Made by a program: the position numbers and the translations under genes
Shown: one piece after another, positions 52,186 to 60,094 of the stretch
Layout of the letters: every line of letters starts with the position of its first letter
How positions within the stretch are numbered: position 1 is the stretch's first letter
Notes under the pieces: generated by a model
Database searches by the model: none
What the model was told of the DNA's origin: nothing
What the model saw: the letters and a program-made list of their open reading frames with translations, nothing else
Origin: Candidatus Eremiobacterota bacterium
Lineage (GTDB): Bacteria; Vulcanimicrobiota; CADAWZ01; Ess09-12
Assembly (NCBI GenBank): GCA_031082125.1
Contig: JAVHLM010000001.1
Span: forward strand, 124,001-188,000
DNA length: 64,000 nucleotides
Direction of reading: 5' to 3'

Positions 52186-52908
52186 TCAGTCCCACCACAG
52201 GAAAAGTTTTCCCGTTTTCTTTATCTCACAGGCCAGGGCCTCTACCGATCCGCAGCCCTGATCCACGCAGTCGGGGCAGAATTCGTATACTTCCTTCGCA
52301 AAGGCATCCATCGATGAAGGAAGCTTTCTGAACTTTACCTCCACCCAGTCCTGCCCGGCGCCCAGGATGACCATGGGGAAGCGCACCTGCCATGCCATAA
52401 GCTTCTCTGTTATCTTTTCATTTGTGATATCGCAGTTGACGCCGTTGGTCTGCATTATCCCCAGTATTGCATAAGGATCAGTATCTTTCACAAGGGTGAG
52501 GCATTTTACCTTTTCACCTGCCACATCAGTGATATATGGCTGATAGCCCTTTTTCTGAAGGGGCTCGCGCATCTTCTCCACAAGCTGCTCCACGTCCTGA
52601 CCCTCTATGGGGAGGATGACACCGGGCGCCTCAACCTGCTCCCCGTCAGGGCTCCAGCCATTGAGAGGAGAAAAGGGCTCCCTGGATTCCTTTCTGATCA
52701 TGGCAAGCACATCTCTGTCAAGGGATATCCTTTTTACTGCTTCCTCGTCACTGAGAACCGGCGCCGCTTTGGAAGGAGCATTCAGGGACGGCGCCACTAC
52801 CGGGGGTGGAGCTTTCCGCCCGCAGCAGAGGCCAATGATGCTGAGAATGAAAAGAAGCGCCCCCAGTCCCGGTGAAAAAAAAATTTTTCTGTCAGCTCTC
52901 ATAAGCAT
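52186..52908 (-). CDS. DUF4253-domain lipoprotein
   Basis: The start is ATG 52908 (or 52902), after GAAAGGTG; a frame runs up to 53049, but the signal peptide begins here. The 240-residue product has a hydrophobic signal ending GLCC (probable lipobox) and a Pro/Ala-rich spacer. A domain matching the DUF4253 pattern at the C-terminus follows: MAWQVRFPMVILGAGQDWVEVKF, then FAKEVYEFCPDCVDQGCGSV and the terminal LFLWWD. DUF4253 proteins have no known function and are usually cytoplasmic, so a lipoprotein version is uncommon. It is the first gene of the three-gene operon with the propeller lipoprotein and the TPR-ankyrin protein. Confidence 0.82.
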   Translation of the reverse strand: MLMRADRKIFFSPGLGALLFILSIIGLCCGRKAPPPVVAPSLNAPSKAAPVLSDEEAVKRISLDRDVLAMIRKESREPFSPLNGWSPDGEQVEAPGVILPIEGQDVEQLVEKMREPLQKKGYQPYITDVAGEKVKCLTLVKDTDPYAILGIMQTNGVNCDITNEKITEKLMAWQVRFPMVILGAGQDWVEVKFRKLPSSMDAFAKEVYEFCPDCVDQGCGSVEALACEIKKTGKLFLWWD

Positions 52909-53000
52909 GGGGCACCTTTCCCAGAAAATTTGATACTGAAGGCTTGTCCTCCACTTGAGGACAGTGTACCAGAAAAAAGTTTTTTTTTCAAGGCAATTTA

Positions 53001-53030
53001 TTGCACGTACTTGCCAAACCATGGTATAAT
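53001..53030 (+). promoter_or_regulatory. Promoter of the RRM gene (TTGCAC, 18 bp, TGG-TATAAT)
   Basis: TTGCAC at 53001-53006 and TATAAT at 53025-53030, with an upstream TGG making it an extended -10. It predicts a leader of about 135 nt before ATG 53171, long enough for a cold-shock-type 5' UTR. Confidence 0.6.
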
Positions 53031-53170
53031 AATCAACGCAGTTGTTCAATAGAGAATTAGGCTTCCCTGAGGCTCCTGTTTTGTGTGCCGGCGGGTCCTG
53101 AATTTTATAGTGAATGACAGCCGGTATGTACCGATATTATTCCAGCAAATCTGGAGAAGGAGCTTCAGGA

Positions 53171-53476
53171 ATGAGTAAAAAAGTGTATGTGGGGAACCTT
53201 GCCTACCGCACCACGGAGGACAACCTTCGCGAGCTCTTCGCCCCCTTCGGCGCCGTGGAATCGGTGAGCATCATCACTGACCGTGACACGGGGAGGTCCA
53301 AAGGGTTCGGCTTTGTAGAGATGAGCAGCGAGGAAGAGGCCAAGGCGGCCATCGCGGGTCTTGACAAGAAGGAGATTGACGGGAGAGCCCTTACCGTGAA
53401 CGAGGCAAGGGACAGGAAAGATTCAGGTGGCGGCGGAGCAAGGGGCGGCGGCGGCTTCAAGAAGAACCGTTACTAA
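53171..53476 (+). CDS. RRM-type RNA-binding protein (glycine-rich tail)
   Basis: The start is ATG 53171 behind GGAGAAGGAG. The 101-residue protein is a single RRM domain with RNP2 KVYVGNLAY (4-12) and RNP1 KGFGFVEM (44-51), then a Gly/Arg-rich tail GGGGARGGGG ending in a basic KKNRY. It belongs to the small bacterial RNA-binding proteins related to the cyanobacterial Rbp family, many of which are cold-induced RNA chaperones. The long predicted leader fits post-transcriptional control. It is probably monocistronic; the tiny lipoprotein gene starts 66 bp downstream. Confidence 0.95.
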   Translation: MSKKVYVGNLAYRTTEDNLRELFAPFGAVESVSIITDRDTGRSKGFGFVEMSSEEEAKAAIAGLDKKEIDGRALTVNEARDRKDSGGGGARGGGGFKKNRY

Positions 53477-53542
53477 AAACCAGGGAGGCCTTCTGCTTCC
53501 CTCTTAAGGCATAAATCGGCAAAAACTTCCCAAGGAGGCGAA

Positions 53543-53626
53543 ATGAAGGGGTTGAAGATGCTCTTTCTTTCGGCCCTAATAGGGGTTCTGCTTTTCTCCG
53601 GCGGCTGCAGGAATACCGGTGGATGA
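53543..53626 (+). CDS. 27-residue mini-lipoprotein
   Basis: A perfect AAGGAGG (53531-53538) precedes ATG 53543. The peptide is MKGLKMLFLSALIGVLLFSG followed by GCRNTGG: a basic start, a hydrophobic core, the lipobox FSGGC (lipid-attachment Cys22) and only six mature residues. Size and layout resemble entericidin-type lipopeptides. Alternatively it is a truncated lipoprotein, since reading past the TGA gives 18 more codons (GTSFGTGTVPEG...). It lies between the RRM gene and the two-gene radical SAM unit, so it could also be a small precursor for that enzyme, which is speculative. Confidence 0.55.
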   Translation: MKGLKMLFLSALIGVLLFSGGCRNTGG

Positions 53627-53708
53627 GGGACATCATTCGGGACCGGGACGGTCCCCGAGGGAGTCTTCTGCCGGGTTTGGTGAGGCGACCTGACTGAGGG
53701 AGAAGCCC

Positions 53709-54146
53709 ATGGATACCAGCAGGTTCTACGACAAGTATAAATCCGTCTATTGCCGGCATGGCGCTGAAAAGACCGTTATGCTCGCCTTCTGCGAGCTTTT
53801 TACCGCCAACTGCCTCGAAGTCAAAAAATGGGACAGGGCGGGAGAGCCCTCGTACCTCTACAGATTGAGGTCCGAAGCTTCTCCTGCCCTTCTTCACAAG
53901 GTCGAGAGGCTTGTGGCAGAGGAGCTCATGGAGTTCAGGGGCTTCCCCCAGATGCTTGCAGCAGCAAAAAGTAAAGTGAAGAAGACCCTGGGCCGCCGTG
54001 AACCTGGAGCCGATATGCTCGACCAGAGATTGTTCGGCCGGGTCATGAACAGCCCTGTTGACGGCAACCCCGCTTTTAAAGAGATAATCACCCGGGCACT
54101 CGAGCAGAATGCCGTACAATACCACATTGAGCCCACAGGCTGTTAG
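53709..54146 (+). CDS. Orphan protein paired with a radical SAM enzyme, C-terminal Cys
   Basis: A 145-residue cytoplasmic protein I do not recognise. The start ATG 53709 follows GAGGGAGAAG. It is mostly helical and rich in Arg, Glu and Leu, with cysteines at 15, 28 and 35 in the N-terminal half and a final EPTGC. It ends 12 bp before the radical SAM/SPASM gene and is surely co-transcribed with it. Small proteins in this position are often peptide precursors, recognition elements or partner subunits of such enzymes. It does not look like a PqqD-type recognition domain. A substrate role for the C-terminal Cys is a guess. Confidence 0.75.
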   Translation: MDTSRFYDKYKSVYCRHGAEKTVMLAFCELFTANCLEVKKWDRAGEPSYLYRLRSEASPALLHKVERLVAEELMEFRGFPQMLAAAKSKVKKTLGRREPGADMLDQRLFGRVMNSPVDGNPAFKEIITRALEQNAVQYHIEPTGC

Positions 54147-54158
54147 GCAGGCACGCCG

Positions 54159-55217
54159 ATGAGCACTTGCCGCCTCCCATCACGGCTCTACCTCGATGTG
54201 ACCAATGCCTGCCCGCTCAGGTGCCTGCACTGCTGCTCCTCCTCTGGCGAGCCTTTTGCCAGGGAGCTCACCGGTGAGGAGCTCTTGGGTATCGTTGACC
54301 AGTGCCATGCCATGGGGGTGAAAAACCTTGTCATCTCTGGCGGCGAGCCCATGCTCCGCGAGGATCTCATGGATATCCTCGCCAGGGCCGGGGCTCTCGG
54401 CCTTGGAGTCACCCTTCTCACAAGCGGTGTGCTCATGACGGAAGAAGCCGCTGCCTGCCTCGCCAGGCAGGGAGTCAGGGTGAAGATAAGCCTGGACGGC
54501 GTAAAGGCTTCAAGCCATGATTCCCTCAGGGGGAACGGCGCTTTCAGGGCTGCCCTCAAGGCCCTCGAGCTCCTTCAATCCTCGGGCCTCAAGGCCCTCT
54601 CGGTGCACTTCACCGTGCACAGGGGAAACTTTACCGAGATGACGGAGCTTCCAGGGCTCCTCTCCCGCCTGGCGGTGAGAAATATCGTCGTGGGCACCAT
54701 AAAGCCCTCGGGAAGAGCTGCAGCCCATGGAGAGCTTCTCATCCCCCCCGCAATGATCCCTTACCTCAAGCAGAAGATCAGGGACCTCTCAGACCATGGG
54801 GGCCTCCACCTGGAGAACTTTACCGACAGGGGATGGGATGGCTTCGGCTGCCCGGCGAAATGCAGCAAGTTCGGGATAAATGCCTATGGGAAAGCCACTA
54901 CCTGCGCCTTCTTCAGCACGGAATTCCTGGGCGGGAGCGTGCGGGAGTCAAGCCTTATGGAGCTATGGGAGCAGTACCAGGCCCGCAGCGGGATGTTCGT
55001 GCCGTCAAAGCAATGCGCGTCCTGCCCGGCCCTTGCCGATTCGGGGGGAGGATGCAGGGCAAGGGCTTACTATTACTCAGGGGACATCAACGGGCCCGAT
55101 CCCCATTGCTGCGCCCTGTATGAAAAGATGCGCTTCATTGAGGCCCACCGCCCCCTCGTTCTGGAGGCCGCCCGCGATGCCTGGGCCGCTTTCATGGGCC
55201 TCCGCTGCGAGGTGTGA
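54159..55217 (+). CDS. Radical SAM/SPASM-type enzyme
   Basis: A 352-residue radical SAM protein. The 4Fe-4S/SAM motif CPLRCLHC (C18, C22, C25) follows LYLDVTNA, then SGGEPMLREDL as the GGEP motif, LLTSGVLM and VRVKISLDG. The C-terminal part has the SPASM-like cysteine set: FGCPAKCSKFGINAYGKATT with the next Cys, an LGGSVRESSLMELW turn, then CASCPALADSGGGCRARAYY and a final HCC. Such enzymes (PqqE, AnSME, mycofactocin and RiPP maturases) modify peptides or proteins by radical chemistry using auxiliary Fe-S clusters, so the cell is at least tolerant of low-oxygen life. The partner is likely the 145-residue protein just upstream. Confidence 0.93.
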   Translation: MSTCRLPSRLYLDVTNACPLRCLHCCSSSGEPFARELTGEELLGIVDQCHAMGVKNLVISGGEPMLREDLMDILARAGALGLGVTLLTSGVLMTEEAAACLARQGVRVKISLDGVKASSHDSLRGNGAFRAALKALELLQSSGLKALSVHFTVHRGNFTEMTELPGLLSRLAVRNIVVGTIKPSGRAAAHGELLIPPAMIPYLKQKIRDLSDHGGLHLENFTDRGWDGFGCPAKCSKFGINAYGKATTCAFFSTEFLGGSVRESSLMELWEQYQARSGMFVPSKQCASCPALADSGGGCRARAYYYSGDINGPDPHCCALYEKMRFIEAHRPLVLEAARDAWAAFMGLRCEV

Positions 55218-55223
55218 AGCGGT

Positions 55224-56861
55224 TTACCTGTATCTGCCGCCCAGGGCCTGGTAGAGGCTCCCGAGGACGTCATAGGTCATGTTTCCCACTTGCGCCAGGT
55301 TATGCATCTCCTGCTGGGTGATGCCGTTCTCCGGGCTCAAGGTTTTCATGAGGGGCTTTACGGCATTCTGGAGCATCTGGTGCATGGCATCCTGGTCGCT
55401 TGATCCCTGGGGGCACTGCATCGAACCCATGCCCATGTTCTGTGCGCGGCGGGCCGCGTCGGCGAGGCCCTTGATCTCCTGCTCCGTGAAGCTCCGCGGT
55501 ACCGTGCTGTCAGGGAGGCCCACTGAGCCAAGGACATTCTGCCGGGCCTTGGCCTCACTGGCGATGCGCTCCGGTGTCGCCTGGTTCCTTGCAAAGTTGA
55601 GGCGCCGTTCCACTCTGTTCGGGTTCTTCAGCTCCCTCCCCAGGATGCCGTGAGTGATGAGCGGCACGTTCTGCAGCAGCATCTGGTCGCGGAGCTGCTG
55701 GCCCGTCCCGGTGTTGAGGGCGCCTCTGGCGATCTCCTTGAAGTCCTCCGTCGAAAGGGTCTTGTCGCCGCCGCCGAGCTTGGAAGGATCACCGATCATT
55801 CTGTCAAGCATGTTGAGGGTCCCCTCGCCCCCGGCGGTCCTTACCCAGGGCTCAAGCTGGCTCATCGTGGAGGCCATCTTTTCCTTTGTGAGATTCTGCT
55901 GAAGGTTCCCCAGGTTCTGCTTGAACTTGTCGAGGTTCCCTGAATTAAGCTTCTCAGCGAGCTTGGGAAACTTCTCCTGCATCTCCTTCATCACTTCAGG
56001 GGTGAACACCTTGTCCAGCGTCTCAGGCTTGAGGTCCTTGAATGCCTGCATATTTTCAGGCGTGATGACGCCCTTGAGATCAGGCGCAATCTCCTTGAGC
56101 TTCTCCACGCTTTCCTTGGTGAAGCCCTTCTCCTTTATCTCATCGCCTATTTTCCTGAGCTCCGGGACATGGAGGCCAAGCTTGGCAAGATTCACGGCCC
56201 TCTCCAGGGGTGTTTCCTTGGGCTTCCCCGCGCCATCGGCGGCAGCACCGGTTTCCTCCGCCTTCTTTGCCTGCCCGTCCATCACTTTTTGCACATCCTC
56301 ACCGATGCTTTTCACATTCCCCTCGGTGAGGACCGTATCTTTTACCGCTTTCCCCAGGCCGCCCATGCCGGCAAGGTCCATGCCCTTCTCTACGTATTCA
56401 CCGGCGCTCTGGAGCGGGCTTTTGGAGGTCTCGCCGGTATATTTCGGGGGCTCCTTCGGATCCTTGGCGCTTGATGGCTCACCGGTAAATTTCGGGGGCT
56501 CCTTCGGATCCTTGGCGCTTGACGTCTCGCCGGTATATTTCGGGGGCTCCTTCGGCTCAGACTTCGAAGGCTCCCCGAACTCCTTCTTTCCATTGACCGC
56601 AACCGACCAGGCGTCCCTGAAGGAGGACACCGAGGAGGATGGCTGCTCCCCGGGAACCTGAGGCTTTTCAGCCTCCCTGCTCAGGGATGTCTGTGACTCA
56701 CTCTGCTTTTTTACCGGGTCAGAGGCCTCCTTCTCTGCTGAAGGGGCTGAAGATGCAGCGGCCTGGGCAGGCGGGGGCGTTGACGGTGGCGGCTGAACAG
56801 GGGCACTCTGGCTCCTGGAAGAGGTTTCCTCTATTTCGGTTATGGTGTTGTCATCTGACAT
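55224..56861 (-). CDS. Repeat-rich orphan protein with helical C-terminal half
   Basis: A 545-residue protein with no signal peptide, starting at ATG 56861 after AAAGGAGG. Residues 1-100 are disordered, Pro/Ser/Ala/Gln-rich. Residues about 96-143 contain three 16-residue repeats of the type KEPPKYTGETSSAKDP. The remainder is mostly charged helix (Lys/Glu/Leu/Met), for example FPKLAEKLNSGNLDKFKQNL near 296, and ends in helices around SPENGITQQEMHNLAQVGN and LGGRYR. No family was recognised. Its layout, disordered start plus helical body, matches the other signal-less orphans of the window. It converges on the radical SAM gene. Confidence 0.75.
   Translation of the reverse strand: MSDDNTITEIEETSSRSQSAPVQPPPSTPPPAQAAASSAPSAEKEASDPVKKQSESQTSLSREAEKPQVPGEQPSSSVSSFRDAWSVAVNGKKEFGEPSKSEPKEPPKYTGETSSAKDPKEPPKFTGEPSSAKDPKEPPKYTGETSKSPLQSAGEYVEKGMDLAGMGGLGKAVKDTVLTEGNVKSIGEDVQKVMDGQAKKAEETGAAADGAGKPKETPLERAVNLAKLGLHVPELRKIGDEIKEKGFTKESVEKLKEIAPDLKGVITPENMQAFKDLKPETLDKVFTPEVMKEMQEKFPKLAEKLNSGNLDKFKQNLGNLQQNLTKEKMASTMSQLEPWVRTAGGEGTLNMLDRMIGDPSKLGGGDKTLSTEDFKEIARGALNTGTGQQLRDQMLLQNVPLITHGILGRELKNPNRVERRLNFARNQATPERIASEAKARQNVLGSVGLPDSTVPRSFTEQEIKGLADAARRAQNMGMGSMQCPQGSSDQDAMHQMLQNAVKPLMKTLSPENGITQQEMHNLAQVGNMTYDVLGSLYQALGGRYR
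56426..56573. repeat. Three 48-bp tandem repeats
   Basis: Units anchored on TTCGGGGG at 56443, 56491 and 56539 are exactly 48 bp apart and nearly identical. They encode the 16-residue Pro/Lys/Glu repeats of the orphan at 55224. The high identity suggests recent expansion; there are no unique spacers, so this is not a CRISPR. Confidence 0.9.
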
Positions 56862-57037
56862 GGCGCATCCTCCTTTTTGTTGGACAGCTCATGGTATTGA
56901 AACAAGGCACGGACGAAAGAGTTCCTGTAATTACTATTATCAGGCAGAAACGGAGAAAGGAAAGGCTTGTAAAGTAAATTTTCTGTAAACAGCGTTAAAA
57001 ATATGTAACAAAACTATTGCAGGATCATCTCAGAACG

Positions 57038-58327
57038 TCATCCCATGTCTGATATGTCCGCAACCATGACCACGATACCCCTTATGAGATTGTCGCCGTT
57101 CAGGAGGGCTACTGCGGTGACCCTTCCGACGCGGGCCCTTCCCTCAGCGTCAGTGAAATCGATCCTGTAGGGGGCGATTATCTCTCCCTTCATCCTCCGG
57201 GAAAAGGCTTCAATGACCATATCCTTGCTCTTCTCAGTAAGTCTCCGAATCTCCTTGAAATGCTTTCCCTTCAGCTCATCGATTGATGAACAGAACATGG
57301 CGGCGCCCCGGACATTGATATCCCTGATGATTCCCCCGTCGTCCAGCACCAAGATTGCATCGGGAGATGACTCGAAAAGGGCCCGGTATTTCTGCTCGCT
57401 CTCCTTCAGTTTTTCCTCAATAAGCTTCTGTTCCGAACTATCCCTTATAATCCCCACAATGGACATGGTACCGGAGCTGTCCTTGTAAAGGGTCTTTTTC
57501 GTGATAATCGTGTGGGTTTTTCCGCCCCTGTCAGTGAATTGCTCTTCATTGACATTCTCCACGCCTGTCCTGAAAACTTCCTCATCCTTTTCCCAGAATA
57601 CCTTGGCTTCTTTATGGGGAAAGAAATCAAAGTCGGTTTTTCCGAGAAGCTCCTCCCTTGTATATCCCATGAAAGCGCAGTATGCGTCATTGAGCAGCAC
57701 CCACCGGTGTCGCTTGTCTTTGACAAAAATTGGATCAGCAATGGTATTGATCATTTTATCCAGGTAATTTCTGGAGTCTCTGAGGGCCTTTTCAGCATCA
57801 ATACGCTCCGCTATCTCCTCTACAAGCTTCTTGTTGATGGCTTCAATCACCTCGGTGCGCAGCTCAACGCGCTGGGCGAGGTCGGCATTGAGCTTCCTTA
57901 TCTTCTCTTCATCCACTCTCCGCTCGGTGATATCGATTATTATCCCCACAATGAATTTTCTGCCTGAACTGTCAATGTAAAGGGATTTCCTGGTCCTTAT
58001 CACATGGTATCTCCCGCTCCTGTCGGTAAAATCTTCTTCATTCACTTTCACTTTTCCCGTGGAGAGCATCTCGCTGTCGTTCTTCCAGAATACATCTGCC
58101 TCTCTTTTAAGGTAGAAATCATAATCAGACTTGCCTAGCAGCTCTTCCCGCGAGTATCCCACAAGCTCACAATAAGCTTCATTGATGAGAATCCAGCGGT
58201 GCTGGTCGTCCTTGACAAAGACGGGCTCGGCCATCGAGTTGATGATGCTGTGGAGAAAATCTTCCGTGTGGGGAAAATCGCCGGTGAACAGGGGTTTCTT
58301 GTTTCTTGCTGCTTTATGTGCGGGCAT
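57038..58327 (-). CDS. Triple-PAS protein without output domain
   Basis: The start is ATG 58327 with AGGAGGG upstream; a frame extends to 58372. The 429-residue protein has three PAS domains. PAS1 (about 25-140) and PAS2 (about 195-310) are clear internal duplicates (FVKDDQHRWILINEAYCELV against FVKDKRHRWVLLNDAYCAFM, both ending in a PAC SSGRKFIVGIIIDI-type segment). They are joined by a coiled-coil (about 145-195). PAS3 (about 325-425) begins YRALFESSPDAILVLDDGG. No kinase, cyclase or DNA-binding domain follows, and the stop is clean. It may sense a small molecule or redox state and act by protein contact. The next gene downstream is the convergence with 55224. Confidence 0.9.
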   Translation of the reverse strand: MPAHKAARNKKPLFTGDFPHTEDFLHSIINSMAEPVFVKDDQHRWILINEAYCELVGYSREELLGKSDYDFYLKREADVFWKNDSEMLSTGKVKVNEEDFTDRSGRYHVIRTRKSLYIDSSGRKFIVGIIIDITERRVDEEKIRKLNADLAQRVELRTEVIEAINKKLVEEIAERIDAEKALRDSRNYLDKMINTIADPIFVKDKRHRWVLLNDAYCAFMGYTREELLGKTDFDFFPHKEAKVFWEKDEEVFRTGVENVNEEQFTDRGGKTHTIITKKTLYKDSSGTMSIVGIIRDSSEQKLIEEKLKESEQKYRALFESSPDAILVLDDGGIIRDINVRGAAMFCSSIDELKGKHFKEIRRLTEKSKDMVIEAFSRRMKGEIIAPYRIDFTDAEGRARVGRVTAVALLNGDNLIRGIVVMVADISDMG

Positions 58328-58495
58328 GTGAGCCCTCCTGAGTGAGATAATTAGTATGATCGGTGCTGGCAATCTTTTTTACGGGGATTTGTCTTATTTC
58401 GCAGAAAACACTGCTCCCCATTCAATAACTAGTATTCTTTCCCCTTTCTCTTTCACCTTCTCATGGTATTTCAATCAGAACGTGAGAAACCATGG

Positions 58496-59551
58496 TCACT
58501 CAAACCTGGACTCGGTAATCTTCCGCCCCAGGAAACGCGCTGAGAGGCAGCCCTTCCGGGGGCATATCTCGACGCACCTGAGGCACATGATGCAGCCGCC
58601 CTGGTTGTAGATGACATTCCTCTCCTCTTCGTACATTGCCGTGAGGCCCATGGGGCAGGCATCGGCGCATGAGCCGCATTTGTTGCATTTCAGGGGATCC
58701 TTTACCAGTTCCATGGCGCTCCCCCTGTTGAACCAGGAGTTGATGAGCCCCACGGGGCAGAGATGGCACCATACGCGGCGGCCCCAGTAGAAGGCCGCCA
58801 CAAAAAGCCCCAGAACCACCCAGGCAAGCAGGGTGAATATCGTGGTGGTGAGGGAGGTGAAATCCTTCCAGCTGGGCCTGATGAGTCCGAAGAGAGGGCA
58901 TATGATCCGGGCCGGGCAGACCTGGCAGTAAGGGAGGAAAAGGTTGCACTGGAACCTGGCATACTTCGGGATCCCGATGAAAGCCGAGATTGCAGTGGTG
59001 AGAGCAAGGAGGCCGTAAGAGGAGAATACGAGGCCATGCCTGAAGGGGACAGAAAAGCGCCGCATGGGGATATTCATCTTTCTCCTGAGCCACGTAAGAA
59101 AGTCGCCCACGGTGCCGATGGGGCAGGTCCAGCCGCACCAGGCGCGGCCGAGAAGAAAGCACAGCAGCATGAAAAGCGTGATATGGGGCAGCATGAATTT
59201 CACGGCCGTCCTCCATGTGAGGTTCTCGGAAATGAAGTGGAGGAAGCAGGCCTTGAACATGCCCCCTTTGGGATTGAACCTGCAGATAAGGCCGGGAGGG
59301 TAGTTCTCCAGGACCGGCGTGGCCCCCGAGGGCCACAGGATGCTCCCCTGCTGGAACTGCGTCGTCGAGATGGCGCCCTGGGGAGCCTTGAGGGAAGGAA
59401 AGAACTGCCCCTGGCCGCTGGCCAATGATGGCCCCTCTATGGACTCCTTGAAGAGATATCCGCCGTACACGAGCAGAATAAGGGAAAGAACCTGCACTAT
59501 TCTCCGGATCATGGAGATCCGGCATCTGAAAATGCTTTTCTTCCCTGGCAT
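58496..59551 (-). CDS. NapH/MauN-type membrane polyferredoxin
   Basis: A 351-residue membrane protein. ATG 59551 is chosen because it overlaps the upstream stop (TGATG) and has GGGGAGG 8 bp before it; GTG 59554 is possible. It has a signal-anchor (about 18-36), then several membrane helices with two Cys clusters in the CxxxCP style (WCGWTCPIG and WCHLCPVG). A third set lies near CNLFLPYCQVCPARIIC, and a C-terminal pair of 4Fe-4S motifs reads CNKCGSCADACP and CIMCLRCVEICP. NapH/RdxA-like proteins pass electrons across the membrane to periplasmic enzymes. Here it is the last gene of an operon with two exported proteins, its possible partners. Confidence 0.92.
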   Translation of the reverse strand: MPGKKSIFRCRISMIRRIVQVLSLILLVYGGYLFKESIEGPSLASGQGQFFPSLKAPQGAISTTQFQQGSILWPSGATPVLENYPPGLICRFNPKGGMFKACFLHFISENLTWRTAVKFMLPHITLFMLLCFLLGRAWCGWTCPIGTVGDFLTWLRRKMNIPMRRFSVPFRHGLVFSSYGLLALTTAISAFIGIPKYARFQCNLFLPYCQVCPARIICPLFGLIRPSWKDFTSLTTTIFTLLAWVVLGLFVAAFYWGRRVWCHLCPVGLINSWFNRGSAMELVKDPLKCNKCGSCADACPMGLTAMYEEERNVIYNQGGCIMCLRCVEICPRKGCLSARFLGRKITESRFE

Positions 59552-60093
59552 CACCGCGGCCTCCCCGCGCGCCTGCCGCGGATCACGACAATGACAGTGA
59601 GGAGCATTATGGGAATGACATGCCAGTAATAGAAAACGGCGGGGCTCCTGTCCACCATCACATTAAGCTGCCCCACGTCCATGTTGACGTTTTCAGAGGT
59701 CCTGGGAGCTCCGCCGGTAAAAAATGAAATAGTGGGAAGGACCGCCGTCTCGGTGAGAACCCTGGTCCCCCTGACTTCCGGCCCGAAGCGGAGCACGTAG
59801 CTCTCCTTCCTTCCCGAGTTGGCCGCGAAGGTGACCTCGCATGAGAGGAGAGAGCCGTCGGGCCAGGTTTCCTCGCCTGAGACCTTCACGGGCTGCTCGC
59901 CCGAGCCCCCGCTGCCGAATACAGTGATATTCCGGGGAGTTTTCACGGCGCCGGGAGGAAACGATACGGTCCCTGAAGCATAGAAATCACCGGGATATGA
60001 GGGCCAGGTGAAATCAATGCCAAGCTCTGCGGCCCGCGAAGGGCCCGTTGAGAGAAGCAGCACCACTGCAACGAAAAGGAGAGGATGTTTCAT
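59551..60093 (-). CDS. Exported protein with C-terminal membrane anchor
   Basis: The start is ATG 60093, three bases into the intergenic junction with the upstream gene (stop TGA at 60095-60097). The 180-residue product has a Sec signal (about 1-22, ending PSRAA), a beta-rich domain of about 120 residues with FTWPSYPGDFYASGTVSFPP and ETWPDGSLLSCEVTF, and a C-terminal helix YYWHVIPIMLLTVIVVIRG followed by an Arg-rich tail. So the domain faces the periplasm. There is no known family by eye. It is coupled on both sides (upstream CBM9-like gene, downstream ferredoxin) and is therefore likely to work in the same redox complex. Confidence 0.8.
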   Translation of the reverse strand: MKHPLLFVAVVLLLSTGPSRAAELGIDFTWPSYPGDFYASGTVSFPPGAVKTPRNITVFGSGGSGEQPVKVSGEETWPDGSLLSCEVTFAANSGRKESYVLRFGPEVRGTRVLTETAVLPTISFFTGGAPRTSENVNMDVGQLNVMVDRSPAVFYYWHVIPIMLLTVIVVIRGRRAGRPR

Positions 60094-60094
60094 G

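Noticed and set aside
58500-59525. 341-codon alternative frame inside the ferredoxin gene
   Set aside because: The other frame carries all Cys motifs of NapH-type proteins; this one has none and is His/Pro-rich noise.
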